From Lutimaribacter_A marinistellae (lineage in GTDB: Bacteria > Pseudomonadota > Alphaproteobacteria > Rhodobacterales > Rhodobacteraceae), in NCBI RefSeq assembly GCF_042648365.1, contig NZ_JBHRXI010000049.1:62001-126000 (forward strand): a DNA stretch of 64,000 nt, read 5' to 3'. Of this stretch, positions 17,079 through 26,534 are shown piece after piece. A program made the position numbers and the translations under genes. Position 1 is the stretch's first letter. The number at the start of each line of letters is the position of its first letter. Under the pieces are notes generated by a model, which worked only from the letters and a program-made list of their open reading frames with translations, had not been told where the DNA came from and did no database searches.

Positions 17079-17106
17079 GCGCGGCCCATGAGGCCGCGCT
17101 ACTTTT
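17079..17106 (+). terminator. Intrinsic terminator before bamA
   Basis: An 8-bp perfect stem GCGCGGCC (17079-17086) with GGCCGCGC (17092-17099), five-base loop, followed by TACTTTTT. It separates rseP and the 41-aa ORF from bamA, so bamA probably has its own promoter in the 60 bases that follow. Confidence 0.8.
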
Positions 17107-17170
17107 TGTGCTTTTGACAACGCCTCCCGATGCCGTTACTCACGACCCGATGTCTGCTTGAATTTGGGTT

Positions 17171-19570
17171 GTGCGAAAAATGGATAACGGGACAATGGCA
17201 GGTAGATCCTGTGGTAAAAGGTTCACCTGCAGCAAGATGTTGACGCAAACGGCAGGGATTTTTTTCGCCGTCTTTGCAATGACCTTAGCGCTTTTTGTTA
17301 CCGAAGTCCGGGCTCAGTCCTACAGTTTTACCAACGTTCAGGTCGAGGGGAACCAGCGCATACAGACATCGACGATCGTCAACCGTTTGGGAATCGAACG
17401 CGGTCAATCCGTCACTGGCGGACAGCTCAATGACGCTTATCAGCGGCTTCTTGACAGTGGCGTTTTTGAAACAGTCGAACTGACGCCGCGCGGCAACACC
17501 CTTGTGGTCGAAGTGCAGGAACGCCCGACGATCAACCAGATCAGTTTCGAGGGAAATCGCCGGATCAAGGATGACGCGCTGACCGAGGCGATCACATCTC
17601 AACCACGTCGCGTGTTTTCTCCGGATCAGGCCGAAGCCGACGCCGCGCGCGTGGCTGAAATCTACTCGGCGCAGGGCAGGGTAGCCGCGACGGTCGTTCC
17701 GCGTATCATCCGCCGGAACGACAACCGGGTCGATCTTGTGTTCGAGATCGCCGAGGGCGACACGGTCGAGGTCGAGCGCGTAAGCTTCGTGGGTAACCGT
17801 GCCTACTCGGACCGCCGCTTGCGTCGGGTTCTGGAAACCAAACAGGCGGGCTTGCTTCGTACCTTTATCCGGTCCGACACGTTCATCGCCGATAGGATCG
17901 AGTTCGACAAACAAGTCCTTCGCGATTTCTACCTGTCGCGCGGCTATGTCGATTTCCGCGTGAACAGCTCGAACGTGGAGTTCACGCGCGAGCGCGATGC
18001 CTTTTTCCTCGTTATGAACGTAACCGAGGGCCAGCAGTTTTCGTTCGGCCGAATATCGACAATCAGCGAAATCCCCGGCGTTGACCCTGCGGAGTACCAG
18101 GCCGCACTTAAGGTGCGACCCGGCGTGATCTACTCACCCTCCCTGGTGGAGAATTCCATTGCGCGCCTCGAGCGGCAAGGTCTCAAGAACAATGTCGATT
18201 TTCTTCGCGTCGAGCCGCGAATTACGCGGAATGATCGGGACCTCACACTCGATGTGCAATTTGCGCTCGTCAAAGGACCCCGGGTGTTCGTCGAGCGCAT
18301 CGACATCGAGGGCAACACGACGACCTTGGATCGCGTGATCCGTCGCCAGTTCCTGACGGTCGAAGGCGACCCGTTCAATCCGCGCGAGATCAGAAATGCG
18401 GCGGAACGTATCCGTGCGCTCGGGTTCTTCAGCGATGCGAATGTCGAAACGCGCGAAGGATCGTCGCCCAATCAGGTGATCGTAGACGTAGACGTCGTGG
18501 AGCAGCCCACAGGGTCGTTGAACATCGGTGGTAGTTACTCGGTTGCCGATGGATTTGGTGTCGCTCTCGGACTGCAGGAAAGCAACTTCCTTGGTCGCGG
18601 CCAGAGCCTTGGTTTGACGCTTTCGACGGCGCAGGATGCAGAGCAATACGTGATCTCGTTCACCGAACCCTACCTGCTCGGCCGTCGCCTGAGGTTCGAT
18701 GTTGATCTGGGTCTTGCCCGCCAGAATTCGAGCTTTGCGTCGTTCGACACCAAGCGCGCGTTTTTCAATCCGGCGCTCACCTTCGACATCGGTGAGCAAT
18801 CGGCGCTGCAGTTGCGGTACAACTGGGACAACAGCGAGATGATCTCTCGTCCGACGGTACCCAACGGTGTCGTGATTGCATCGGAAATCGCCCAGGGCGA
18901 GTTGACCAGCAGTTCCCTCGGGTTGAAGTACATTTTCGACAGCCGCCGCAGCGGTCTCAACCCCAATGCGGGCTGGCTGTTCGAGGCAGGTGTCGACGCC
19001 GCCGGCTTGGGTGGAGATAACGAGTGGGTCAAGACCTCGGCCAAGGCGATTGCGCAAACTCTCGTATTGCAAGAAGAAGTGACGCTGCGCGCCACCTTCG
19101 AAGCAGGCGCCTTCAGCTGGCGCGGAAACGGGTTCAGCCGCACGATCGATCGTTTCGTACTGGGTTCGGATACTTTCCGAGGTTTCGAACCGGCAGGTGT
19201 CGGTCCGCGTGACCTGTCGAATGGCCAGGATGACGCGCTAGGCGGAAACTACTATGCAGTCGCCCGCTTCGAAGCCGAATTCCCGCTTGGTCTGCCCGAA
19301 GAACTGGGGATCCGGGGTGGCCTTTTTTATGACGTCGGCAACCTGTGGAACCTGTCCGATGTGAATACCGGCCTGGACCCGATGAACTGCACGACGCCAT
19401 CCGGTGCCTGTATCGTCGGAGCCGATGGATCGTTCCGCCATGTTGTTGGCTTCTCGATCCTTTGGACGACCGGGTTCGGACCGCTGCGTTTCAACTTCTC
19501 CAAGGCCTTGAGCAAGGAAGACTTTGACAAGGAGCAGAGCTTTGACCTGACACTTCAGGCTCGGTTCTGA
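17171..19570 (+). CDS. bamA: Outer membrane protein assembly factor BamA
   Basis: A 799-residue outer-membrane protein that inserts beta-barrels. A signal sequence (hydrophobic stretch about residues 28-46, cleavage after VRAQ) is followed by five POTRA domains (about 50-380, each with a GN-type turn such as VEGNQRI, FEGNRRI, FVGNRAY, IEGNTTT) and the C-terminal surface-antigen barrel with VLGSDTFRGFEPAGVGPRD. The last residue is phenylalanine, as expected for a barrel. The start is uncertain: GTG 17171, ATG 17180 and ATG 17195 all keep the signal peptide. Confidence 0.95.
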   Translation: MRKMDNGTMAGRSCGKRFTCSKMLTQTAGIFFAVFAMTLALFVTEVRAQSYSFTNVQVEGNQRIQTSTIVNRLGIERGQSVTGGQLNDAYQRLLDSGVFETVELTPRGNTLVVEVQERPTINQISFEGNRRIKDDALTEAITSQPRRVFSPDQAEADAARVAEIYSAQGRVAATVVPRIIRRNDNRVDLVFEIAEGDTVEVERVSFVGNRAYSDRRLRRVLETKQAGLLRTFIRSDTFIADRIEFDKQVLRDFYLSRGYVDFRVNSSNVEFTRERDAFFLVMNVTEGQQFSFGRISTISEIPGVDPAEYQAALKVRPGVIYSPSLVENSIARLERQGLKNNVDFLRVEPRITRNDRDLTLDVQFALVKGPRVFVERIDIEGNTTTLDRVIRRQFLTVEGDPFNPREIRNAAERIRALGFFSDANVETREGSSPNQVIVDVDVVEQPTGSLNIGGSYSVADGFGVALGLQESNFLGRGQSLGLTLSTAQDAEQYVISFTEPYLLGRRLRFDVDLGLARQNSSFASFDTKRAFFNPALTFDIGEQSALQLRYNWDNSEMISRPTVPNGVVIASEIAQGELTSSSLGLKYIFDSRRSGLNPNAGWLFEAGVDAAGLGGDNEWVKTSAKAIAQTLVLQEEVTLRATFEAGAFSWRGNGFSRTIDRFVLGSDTFRGFEPAGVGPRDLSNGQDDALGGNYYAVARFEAEFPLGLPEELGIRGGLFYDVGNLWNLSDVNTGLDPMNCTTPSGACIVGADGSFRHVVGFSILWTTGFGPLRFNFSKALSKEDFDKEQSFDLTLQARF

Positions 19571-19575
19571 GACGA

Positions 19576-20172
19576 ATGCGTTTCCTTTCTCGCCTGCGCG
19601 CGATGTTTCAGGGCCCCTTGGGGGCCCTGTTCGCCGTTATGTTGGTCGCCACTGGCCCTTCCTCACTTGCCGCACAGCAACTTGGGTTGACTGATCAATC
19701 CGGAATCCTGACGATTTCTTCGGATCGGCTTTTTGTCGATTCAGCTTTTGGGCAGCGTGTTCTGGCGGATCTTGAGGCTGAGAGTGCGGTGCTTGCGGCA
19801 GAGAATGAGCGCATTGTCGCTGAACTCAGTCGGGAAGAGCAGGATCTGACGCAGCGACGTTCGGAAATGGAGCCCGATGCATTTCGTGCATTGGCAGAGG
19901 CGTTCGACGAAAAGGTTCAGCGCCATCGCGAGAACCAGAAGGCAAAGCTTGATGCCCTTGCGATCAAGGATGACGAGGCGCGGGCCACCTTCTTTCGACT
20001 TGCGCGACCGATCCTGTCAGAACTCATGCGGGACACCGGCGCCGGTGTCATTCTGGAGCGGTCAAATGTCTTCATCAGTGCTGACAGAACTGATGTAACC
20101 GGTCTGGCGATTTCCCGTATCAATGCGGCCATCGGCGACGGTGCGCAGCTTGGCAATAGCCCGGAAGAGTGA
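19576..20172 (+). CDS. skp: OmpH/Skp family periplasmic chaperone
   Basis: A 198-residue exported protein. A signal peptide (about residues 1-34, cleaved after SLAAQ) precedes the OmpH domain: ILTISSDRLFVDSAFGQRVLADLE, then a long charged helical region rich in Glu/Arg (about 70-135) that would form the coiled-coil arms, and VILERSNVFISADRTDVT near the end. Skp holds unfolded outer-membrane proteins for BamA, encoded six bases upstream. Confidence 0.9.
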   Translation: MRFLSRLRAMFQGPLGALFAVMLVATGPSSLAAQQLGLTDQSGILTISSDRLFVDSAFGQRVLADLEAESAVLAAENERIVAELSREEQDLTQRRSEMEPDAFRALAEAFDEKVQRHRENQKAKLDALAIKDDEARATFFRLARPILSELMRDTGAGVILERSNVFISADRTDVTGLAISRINAAIGDGAQLGNSPEE

Positions 20173-20256
20173 AGCCCGCCATGCTTGCCCTGTGCGAGCG
20201 GGGTTGCTAAGGCGGTTGCCGAAACATCTCCCGACGAAGAACAGGACGTTCCAACG

Positions 20257-20730
20257 ATGAGCGACACCCTAAAGAGCGCAGATATCCAGTTGATCCAACG
20301 GATCTTGCCGCACCGCTATCCGTTTCTGCTGGTGGACAAGGTCGTCGACATCGACGGGTACAAGTCCGCGCGCGGGATCAAGAACGTTACGATGAACGAA
20401 CCGCATTTCCAGGGGCATTTCCCGGGCACGCCCATCATGCCCGGCGTCACCATTATCGAGGCAATGGCGCAGACGGCCGGCGTAATGTTGGGGGTAGGGT
20501 TCGACGTGGTGGACAGCGAATTGCTGATCTACTTCATGAACATCGAAAAAGCCAAGTTCCGTCGCAAGGTTGTCCCAGGCGACGTAATGGAGATGCATGT
20601 CGAAACCCTGCGCGGCAAACAGGGCGGCAAGATTTTCAAGTTCGGTGGCAAGGCTGTCGTCGACGGTGAAACCGCGGCCGAGGCAGAATTCTCGGCCTAT
20701 GTCGACTGGACCATGGAAAAGACGACATGA
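20257..20730 (+). CDS. fabZ: 3-hydroxyacyl-[acyl-carrier-protein] dehydratase FabZ
   Basis: A 157-residue hot-dog-fold enzyme dehydrating 3-hydroxyacyl-ACP in fatty-acid and lipid A precursor synthesis. LPHRYPFLLVDKV and the active-site segment HFQGHFPGTPIMPGVTIIEA are intact. The longer open frame from 20185 is not used, because homologous sequence starts at ATG 20257 and that fits the usual length. The stop overlaps the lpxA ATG by four bases. Confidence 0.96.
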   Translation: MSDTLKSADIQLIQRILPHRYPFLLVDKVVDIDGYKSARGIKNVTMNEPHFQGHFPGTPIMPGVTIIEAMAQTAGVMLGVGFDVVDSELLIYFMNIEKAKFRRKVVPGDVMEMHVETLRGKQGGKIFKFGGKAVVDGETAAEAEFSAYVDWTMEKTT

Positions 20731-21512
20731 GCGAGATCCACCCGACAGCAATCATCGAAGAAGGCGCGCAGGTCGGAGCCGATTGCGTGATCGGTGCTTA
20801 TTGTGTGATCGGGTCCAAGGTGCGACTGGGCGACAGGGTGGAGTTGAAGCCGCATGTTGTCGTCACCGGAGACACCGAGATTGGCGAAGATACAACTATA
20901 TACAGTTTCTCGGTGATTGGAGAGATACCGCAGGACAAGAAATTCGGCGGTGAGGACACCAAACTTGTCATCGGCAAGCGAAACCGCATCCGCGAGCATG
21001 TGACCATGAACTGCGGCACCGAGGGCGGCGGTGGGATAACCCGGGTCGGAGATGACGGTTTGTTCATGGCCGGCTGCCATATCGCGCATGATTGCCAAGT
21101 CGGGGATCGCGTGATCGTGGTCAACCAGGTCGCGCTTGCCGGTCATGTCGTTCTGGGTGACGACGCGATCATAGGGGGCTTGTCGGGCGTGCACCAGTTC
21201 GTGCGCGTTGGAAAAGGTGCAATTGTTGGCGGTCTGACCAAGGTCACGCATGACGTGATTCCCTATGGTCAGGTTCAGGCCGCTGCCGGTAGCCTCGTGG
21301 GGCTCAACCTCGTCGGCTTGCGCAGGCGCGGCGTGCCGCGCGAAGACATATCTGCACTGCGGGACGGTTTCAAAGCCCTGGCGGGGTCCGAAGGTTCGTT
21401 TCAGGACAGGGCGCGGGCGCTTCGGGACAGTACGCAAAGCGCTTATGTGCGCGAGATAACCGATTTCATCCTGAGCGACAGTGATCGCTCCTTCCATACG
21501 CCAAAGGTCTGA
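20727..21512 (+). CDS. lpxA: UDP-N-acetylglucosamine acyltransferase
   Basis: A 261-residue left-handed beta-helix enzyme that starts lipid A synthesis. Hexapeptide repeats run from residue 5 to about 185; the catalytic histidine is in the AGCHIAHDCQVGD block (about residues 112-124), and GLSGVHQFVRVGKGAIVGG follows. The C-terminal helical domain is present. It is encoded between fabZ and lpxI, the usual order. Confidence 0.96.
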   Translation: MSEIHPTAIIEEGAQVGADCVIGAYCVIGSKVRLGDRVELKPHVVVTGDTEIGEDTTIYSFSVIGEIPQDKKFGGEDTKLVIGKRNRIREHVTMNCGTEGGGGITRVGDDGLFMAGCHIAHDCQVGDRVIVVNQVALAGHVVLGDDAIIGGLSGVHQFVRVGKGAIVGGLTKVTHDVIPYGQVQAAAGSLVGLNLVGLRRRGVPREDISALRDGFKALAGSEGSFQDRARALRDSTQSAYVREITDFILSDSDRSFHTPKV

Positions 21513-21514
21513 AC

Positions 21515-22312
21515 ATGGCTCTGGCCTTGATTGCAGGCGAAGGGGCCTTGCCGGCAGAGGTGGTTCGACACCAATCCGAACCGCCGTTGATCTGTGGGCT
21601 GGAAGGGTTCGCGCCGGATGACCTGTCTGTCGACCTATGGTTCCGCATAGAAACGCTTGGCACGCTTCTGCGTGATTTGAAGGAGCGGGGCGTCGAGAGG
21701 GTCTGTATGGCGGGTGCCACCCGCCGACCCGAGGTTGACCCGTCCCGCATCGATGCAGCCACCATGCGCCTCGTTCCGCGACTGCAGAAAGCGATCCTCG
21801 CCGGTGACGACGGTGCGCTACGCGCGGTTGTCGAGATCTTCGAAGAAGCCGGGTTTGTCGTAAGCGGTGCGCATGAAATCGCACCTGCCATTCTGCCACC
21901 GGTCGGGTGCCTTACCGAACACCATCCGGAAGAGCAAGATATTGACGACGCCGCGCGTGCCGCCGGGATCGTTCGGGCCATGAGTTCTGTCGATGTGGGG
22001 CAAGCCTGTGTCGTCCTGCGCGGACAAGCTTTGGCGATAGAGAGCTTGTTTGGCACGGATTGGATGTTGCGCTCTCTGACTTTGCGCCCTGATGCAGGCG
22101 GTGGTGTCCTCTTCAAGGCTCCCAAACCCGATCAGGATCGAAGGGTCGATTTGCCGACCATCGGTCCGGATACGGTCAATGCCGCAGTTGCGGCGGGTTT
22201 GTCCGGCATCGTGATTGAAAAGGGCGGGGTGATCGTTCTCGATCGAGAGGCCGTTGTAGCGGAATGCAACGCGCTTGGTTTGTTCCTCATGGTAAGGGAG
22301 CGCGCATCCTGA
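21515..22312 (+). CDS. lpxI: UDP-2,3-diacylglucosamine diphosphatase LpxI
   Basis: A 265-residue enzyme of the LpxI type (DUF1009), the alphaproteobacterial replacement for LpxH; it hydrolyses UDP-2,3-diacylglucosamine to lipid X and UMP. Seen: LALIAGEGALPAEVV at the N-terminus, VCMAGATRRPEVDPS, DIDDAARAAGIVRAMSSVDVGQACVV and VLFKAPKPDQDRRVDLPTIGPDTV near the C-terminus. It overlaps lpxB by one base (TGATG). Confidence 0.93.
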   Translation: MALALIAGEGALPAEVVRHQSEPPLICGLEGFAPDDLSVDLWFRIETLGTLLRDLKERGVERVCMAGATRRPEVDPSRIDAATMRLVPRLQKAILAGDDGALRAVVEIFEEAGFVVSGAHEIAPAILPPVGCLTEHHPEEQDIDDAARAAGIVRAMSSVDVGQACVVLRGQALAIESLFGTDWMLRSLTLRPDAGGGVLFKAPKPDQDRRVDLPTIGPDTVNAAVAAGLSGIVIEKGGVIVLDREAVVAECNALGLFLMVRERAS

Positions 22313-23466
22313 TGCGTGTCTTCCTGGTGGCCGGAGAACCCTCGGGCGACCGGCTTGGCGGGGCGTTAATGGAGGGGTTGCGAGAGCTGTGCCCTGACAT
22401 CGTTTTTGACGGCGTCGGTGGGTCCAACATGCAAGCCCAAGGGTTTAGCAGTCGCTTCCCGATGGAAGAATTGAGCGTGATGGGACTAGTGGAGGTTCTG
22501 CCGAAGTTCTTTCACCTCAAACGGCGGATAGAGGAAACCGCACAAGCGGTTCTCGAATTCCGCCCCGATGTTCTGATCACGATCGACAGTCCCGATTTCG
22601 GTCTGCGTGTAGCCCGTCGGATCAAGGCCGCCAGCAGCATCCGCACGGTTCACTATGTCGCGCCCAGCGTCTGGGCCTGGAGGCCGGGACGAGCGGACAA
22701 GATGGCCAAGGTCATCGACCATGTTCTCGCTCTGTTGCCTTTCGAGCCGCCCTGGATGGAGCGTGCAGGCATGAAGTGCGATTTCGTCGGTCATCCTGTC
22801 GTGAATGAACCCGTTGCCACCGCCGTTGAAATCGAGGCGTTCAGGACGCGATCAGGGCTGGGTGAGGCGCCGATACTTCTTGTTCTGCCCGGCTCCCGGC
22901 GTGGGGAGGTCGAACGTCTCGCACCGGTTTTCGGTGCGGCGGTTTCCCGGTTTCTTGCTGACAAGCCTGAATGGCGCGTGGTTGTCCCGACCGTGCCACA
23001 TGTTGCGGCACTGGTGTCGGACTACACGGCCCGGTGGCCCGGCAAGCCGGTGGTCCTCACACCGGATTCTTCGGATCCGACCGGGTCTGCGACGCAAAAG
23101 CGAGCAGCGTTCGGCGCAGCGGGACTGGCATTGGCCGCGTCCGGGACAGTTTCACTGGAACTTGCGGCTCAATCGACCCCGATGGTCATTGCATACAAGG
23201 TCAGCTGGCTGACGCAGAAAATAGCCGAACGCATGGTGACTGTGGATACAGTGACCCTCGTCAACCTCGTGAGCGAAACTCGGGCGGTGCCGGAATGCCT
23301 CGGACCGGACTGCACGCCAGAGCGTATCGCGGACAAACTGACCGCGGTTTATTCATCGCCCGGAGCGCAAGCTTCGGCAATGAGCGCGACGATGCAACGT
23401 CTGGGCCGTGGCGGTGAGGCGCCAGGCTTCCGCGCCGCGCGGGCCGTTCTGGACCGTATGCCGTGA
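22312..23466 (+). CDS. lpxB: Lipid-A-disaccharide synthase
   Basis: A 384-residue GT-B glycosyltransferase that joins lipid X and UDP-2,3-diacylglucosamine. MRVFLVAGEPSGDRLGG is the N-terminal signature; VSGWAW-type APSVWAWRPGRADKM and VLPGSRRGEVERLAPVF are the mid-domain blocks, and SGTVSLELAAQSTPMVIAYK is in the C-terminal domain. The 48-base upstream extension of the open frame lies inside lpxI, so ATG 22312 is taken. Confidence 0.95.
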   Translation: MRVFLVAGEPSGDRLGGALMEGLRELCPDIVFDGVGGSNMQAQGFSSRFPMEELSVMGLVEVLPKFFHLKRRIEETAQAVLEFRPDVLITIDSPDFGLRVARRIKAASSIRTVHYVAPSVWAWRPGRADKMAKVIDHVLALLPFEPPWMERAGMKCDFVGHPVVNEPVATAVEIEAFRTRSGLGEAPILLVLPGSRRGEVERLAPVFGAAVSRFLADKPEWRVVVPTVPHVAALVSDYTARWPGKPVVLTPDSSDPTGSATQKRAAFGAAGLALAASGTVSLELAAQSTPMVIAYKVSWLTQKIAERMVTVDTVTLVNLVSETRAVPECLGPDCTPERIADKLTAVYSSPGAQASAMSATMQRLGRGGEAPGFRAARAVLDRMP

Positions 23467-24047
23467 CTTCCGTTGATGTGATTCTGTTCGGCGCGACGGC
23501 TGCGCTGGCGCAGATCCTTACAAACCTCGATAACTTTGCGGTGCTTATGGCGGCTTGCGTTTCTATGGGCGTTCCGCGTGCCGTCGGCGGCTACATCCTT
23601 GCGCAGGTCCTCGTCTTGCTCGCCGCGATGGCCGTCGGGCTTGGCCTCGGTGACATCTCCCCGCGCTGGACGGGATTTCTCGGCCTGCTTCCCCTTGGTC
23701 TTGGAGTGCACGGCGTTTGGCGACAGATTCGAAACGGCAATGAAAGTGACGATGCAATTCGACCTCAGGGGTCACTTCTGGTAGCAGCAACTGTCTTTCT
23801 CGGCCTGTCGATCGACAGTTTTTCGGTCATGGCACCGCTACTTGCCGAGTCCGCCGGCATTTTCCGAATGACAGGGTTGATCGGCGCAATGGTCGCGGTC
23901 GCAGCACTGGGATGTCTCGCGGCGCTTAGCCACAATCGCTCACGGCTGCTGGCACGTCTGGGCGAACATTCCGACAAAATTGCGCCCTATATCCTGATCT
24001 CGGTGGGGCTTTACATTCTGGCGAATACCTCGACCGATCTGCAATGA
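23463..24047 (+). CDS. CadD-like / LysE-superfamily membrane transporter
   Basis: A 194-residue protein with six hydrophobic segments, resembling the CadD cadmium-resistance family of the LysE superfamily: ALAQILTNLDNFAVLMA near the start (the TNLDN motif), then PRWTGFLGLLPLGLGVHGVW and LGLSIDSFSVMAPLL, where the two halves echo each other. The start is GTG at 23463, overlapping the lpxB stop by four bases (GTGA). The ion or substrate cannot be fixed from the sequence. It ends flush against the convergent mnmA. Confidence 0.7.
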   Translation: MTSVDVILFGATAALAQILTNLDNFAVLMAACVSMGVPRAVGGYILAQVLVLLAAMAVGLGLGDISPRWTGFLGLLPLGLGVHGVWRQIRNGNESDDAIRPQGSLLVAATVFLGLSIDSFSVMAPLLAESAGIFRMTGLIGAMVAVAALGCLAALSHNRSRLLARLGEHSDKIAPYILISVGLYILANTSTDLQ

Positions 24048-25193
24048 TCAGGCGCCGCGCCAGATCCATCCCCCGCCAAAAATGCGCGTTCCGTCGGTTT
24101 CATAGAACACGCAGGCCTGCCCGGGCGATACCCCTTCTTCGGGTGTAAACAGTTCCACCTCGGCTTCGGTTTCCGAGATCGGACGCACGATCGCTTCGCG
24201 CCCAGGGCGCGTGGACCGGACCTTAACCGAGAGGTGCCATTCCTTTTGCGAGGTAAAGGGCGCGTCGCCTAGCCAGTTGATTTCACGAACGGGAATGGTC
24301 CGCGTGGCCAGCATTTCCTTGGGGCCAACAACGACACGCCTGTTATCGACATCCAGTTTGACAACGTAAAGTGGCTCGCTCAATCCGCCGATGCCCAGGC
24401 CTCGGCGCTGCCCGATGGTATAATGGATAACGCCTTCATGCGCGCCTAGAACGCGACCGTCCGCGTGAACAATTTCACCCGGCTCTGCCGCCCCGGGCCG
24501 CAGCTTCTCGATCACGCTGGCATAGTTGCCGTTGGGTACAAAGCAGATGTCTTGGCTGTCGGGCTTGTCAGCCACGGCAAGACCGTACTGTGCGGCAAGC
24601 GCTCGCGTCGCATCCTTCGAAGGCAGATGGCCCAGCGGAAAGCGTAGATAGTCCAGTTGCTCCGGTGTGGTGGAGAACAGGAAATAACTTTGGTCGCGGT
24701 TCGCATCCTCGGCGCTGTGCAGTTCGGGGCCATGCGGGCCTTGTTTGCGTTGGATGTAGTGGCCCGTCGCCATGCAATCGGCCTCCAGGTCGCGGGCCGT
24801 TTCCAATAGGTCCTTGAACTTCACCCGTTCGTTGCAGCGGATGCATGGAACCGGTGTTGCACCAGCGAGATAGCTGTCCGCGAACTCATCGATCACGGCA
24901 TCCTTGAAAATGTTCTCATAGTCGAGAACGTAATGCGGAAAACCGCGTTCTTCTGCGACCCGACGCGCATCGTGGATATCGATGCCAGCGCAGCACGCAC
25001 CTTTTTTCGCAAGGGCAGCCCCGTGATCGTAGAGCTGCAGGGTCACTCCGACCACGTCGTAGCCCTGGTCGTGCAAATGTGCCGCCACGACGGAACTGTC
25101 GACGCCGCCCGACATCGCAACCACGACCCGCGTTTGCGCGGGCGGTTTCGCAAAGCCCAAAGAGTTGAGCGGTGTCTCGCTGTCGAGAGCCAT
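24048..25193 (-). CDS. mnmA: tRNA 2-thiouridine(34) synthase MnmA
   Basis: A 381-residue thiolase for the wobble uridine of tRNA Glu, Gln and Lys. The PP-loop AMSGGVDSSVVAAHL is at residues 26-40; catalytic cysteines are in the GATPVPCIRCNERVKF block (117/120) and in SQDICFVPNG near residue 217. The C-terminal beta-barrel ends with GQACVFYETDGTRIFGGGWI. Starts at ATG 25193; transcribed singly. Confidence 0.95.
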   Translation of the reverse strand: MALDSETPLNSLGFAKPPAQTRVVVAMSGGVDSSVVAAHLHDQGYDVVGVTLQLYDHGAALAKKGACCAGIDIHDARRVAEERGFPHYVLDYENIFKDAVIDEFADSYLAGATPVPCIRCNERVKFKDLLETARDLEADCMATGHYIQRKQGPHGPELHSAEDANRDQSYFLFSTTPEQLDYLRFPLGHLPSKDATRALAAQYGLAVADKPDSQDICFVPNGNYASVIEKLRPGAAEPGEIVHADGRVLGAHEGVIHYTIGQRRGLGIGGLSEPLYVVKLDVDNRRVVVGPKEMLATRTIPVREINWLGDAPFTSQKEWHLSVKVRSTRPGREAIVRPISETEAEVELFTPEEGVSPGQACVFYETDGTRIFGGGWIWRGA

Positions 25194-25327
25194 GATGATT
25201 CATCCTGATCGGAAACGGAGAAGACCGCCAGAATATAGGAAAATCCGACACACTCTCAAGGGGCGGTTTCATCGGCGGTTAAGTAGGCTTCGCAAGAGTC
25301 CAGCCGAAGTCGAGAAAGGAGCAGACG

Positions 25328-25606
25328 ATGTTCTTGCGAAAGGTTGAAGGCCCGCGATCCGTTACACTGCCGGACGGTACGATAATGACACGCGCCGATC
25401 TTCCGGCGCCCGATACGCGGCGTTGGGTAGCATCGCGAAAGATCGCCGTGGTGCGCGGCGTTCTCTATGGGTTGATCACGACGTCCGAGGCGAAACGCAT
25501 TTACGGGTTGAGCGACGAAGAATTCAATTCCTGGGTCGGTGCCTTGGCCGAACATGGCGCGGATGCGCTCAAGGTAACGACGCTCAAAAAATATCGACAA
25601 CTTTAG
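25328..25606 (+). CDS. sciP: CtrA inhibitor SciP (DUF1153)
   Basis: A 92-residue helix-turn-helix protein matching DUF1153/SciP: MFLRKVEGPRSVTLPDGT, then TMTRADLP-type MTRADLPAPDTRRWVASRK, VVRGVLYGLITTSEAKRIYGLSDEEFNSW and the final LKVTTLKKYRQL. In Caulobacter SciP binds CtrA and blocks transcription from its promoters. The gene is 100 bases upstream of ctrA in the same orientation, a layout kept in Rhodobacterales. AGGAG precedes the ATG. Confidence 0.93.
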   Translation: MFLRKVEGPRSVTLPDGTIMTRADLPAPDTRRWVASRKIAVVRGVLYGLITTSEAKRIYGLSDEEFNSWVGALAEHGADALKVTTLKKYRQL

Positions 25607-25705
25607 GTTGATTGTGAATAAATACATTATCGGTAACGCGGAGTTAACCTTTATTGGCCACCGTCGAACCGAATGAGAACATCGGTTTAAGGCGGAGATC
25701 TGATA

Positions 25706-26422
25706 ATGCGCATCCTTCTTGTCGAGGACGATCCGACGACCTCGAAAAGCATCGAACTCATGCTCACGCACGCAAACCTAAATGTCTACGCGACCGATCT
25801 GGGGGAAGAGGGTATCGACCTCGCCAAACTCTACGATTACGATCTGATTCTGCTCGACCTCAATCTGCCCGACATGAATGGTCACGAGGTCTTGCGTCAA
25901 TTGCGTATGGCTCGGATCGAAACGCCGATTCTTATCCTCTCAGGTGCGGATGATACGGAAAGCAAGATCAAGGGATTTGGTTTCGGTGCGGATGACTATC
26001 TGACCAAGCCCTTTCATCGCGAAGAACTCGTGGCGCGAATCCATGCGATCATTCGGCGATCAAAGGGGCATTCCCAATCGGTGATCCGAACCGGCAAGGT
26101 TTCGGTCAATCTCGATGCAAAAACGGTCGAGGCCGAGGGGCAACCCGTGCATCTGACCGGCAAGGAATACCAGATGCTGGAGCTCCTCTCTTTGCGTAAG
26201 GGCACGACGCTGACAAAGGAAATGTTCCTGAACCATCTTTATGGCGGCATGGACGAGCCGGAACTCAAGATCATCGATGTGTTCATTTGCAAGCTGCGCA
26301 AGAAACTCTCCACCGCGACCGGAGGGGAGAGCTATATCGAAACCGTCTGGGGACGCGGATACGTTTTGCGCGATCCGCAGAAAGATTCGATCGACGATCC
26401 GCGCCTAGCCGTCGGGGCCTGA
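25706..26422 (+). CDS. ctrA: Cell-cycle response regulator CtrA
   Basis: A 238-residue OmpR-family regulator. The receiver domain has EDD at 7-9, the phospho-acceptor aspartate at 51 in LILLDLNLPDMNGHEVL, and K near 104 in DYLTKPF. The winged helix (about 125-230) contains VHLTGKEYQMLELLSLRKG and KIIDVFICKLRKKL, the CtrA-specific recognition region. CtrA controls cell-cycle, motility and gene transfer agent genes in this group. The 100-base leader holds a TTAACC half-site (25644-25649) but no full TTAA-N7-TTAA box. Confidence 0.96.
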   Translation: MRILLVEDDPTTSKSIELMLTHANLNVYATDLGEEGIDLAKLYDYDLILLDLNLPDMNGHEVLRQLRMARIETPILILSGADDTESKIKGFGFGADDYLTKPFHREELVARIHAIIRRSKGHSQSVIRTGKVSVNLDAKTVEAEGQPVHLTGKEYQMLELLSLRKGTTLTKEMFLNHLYGGMDEPELKIIDVFICKLRKKLSTATGGESYIETVWGRGYVLRDPQKDSIDDPRLAVGA

Positions 26423-26534
26423 CGAACCTCACCATAAGTCCTGACCGATCTTGCCTCACACTCACGGGACGTCTGGACCTGCCCATGGCCTCGCCCTATC
26501 ACTTGTGCGGAATTGAACGCACCGGGGCGAGGTC

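Noticed and set aside
18134..19072. 312-aa minus-strand ORF inside bamA
   Set aside because: Shadow of the bamA barrel coding region; no domain recognised.
25607..25705. CtrA autoregulation box before ctrA
   Set aside because: Only one TTAACC half-site (25644) is present; the second half at N7 is missing, so no full site is claimed.
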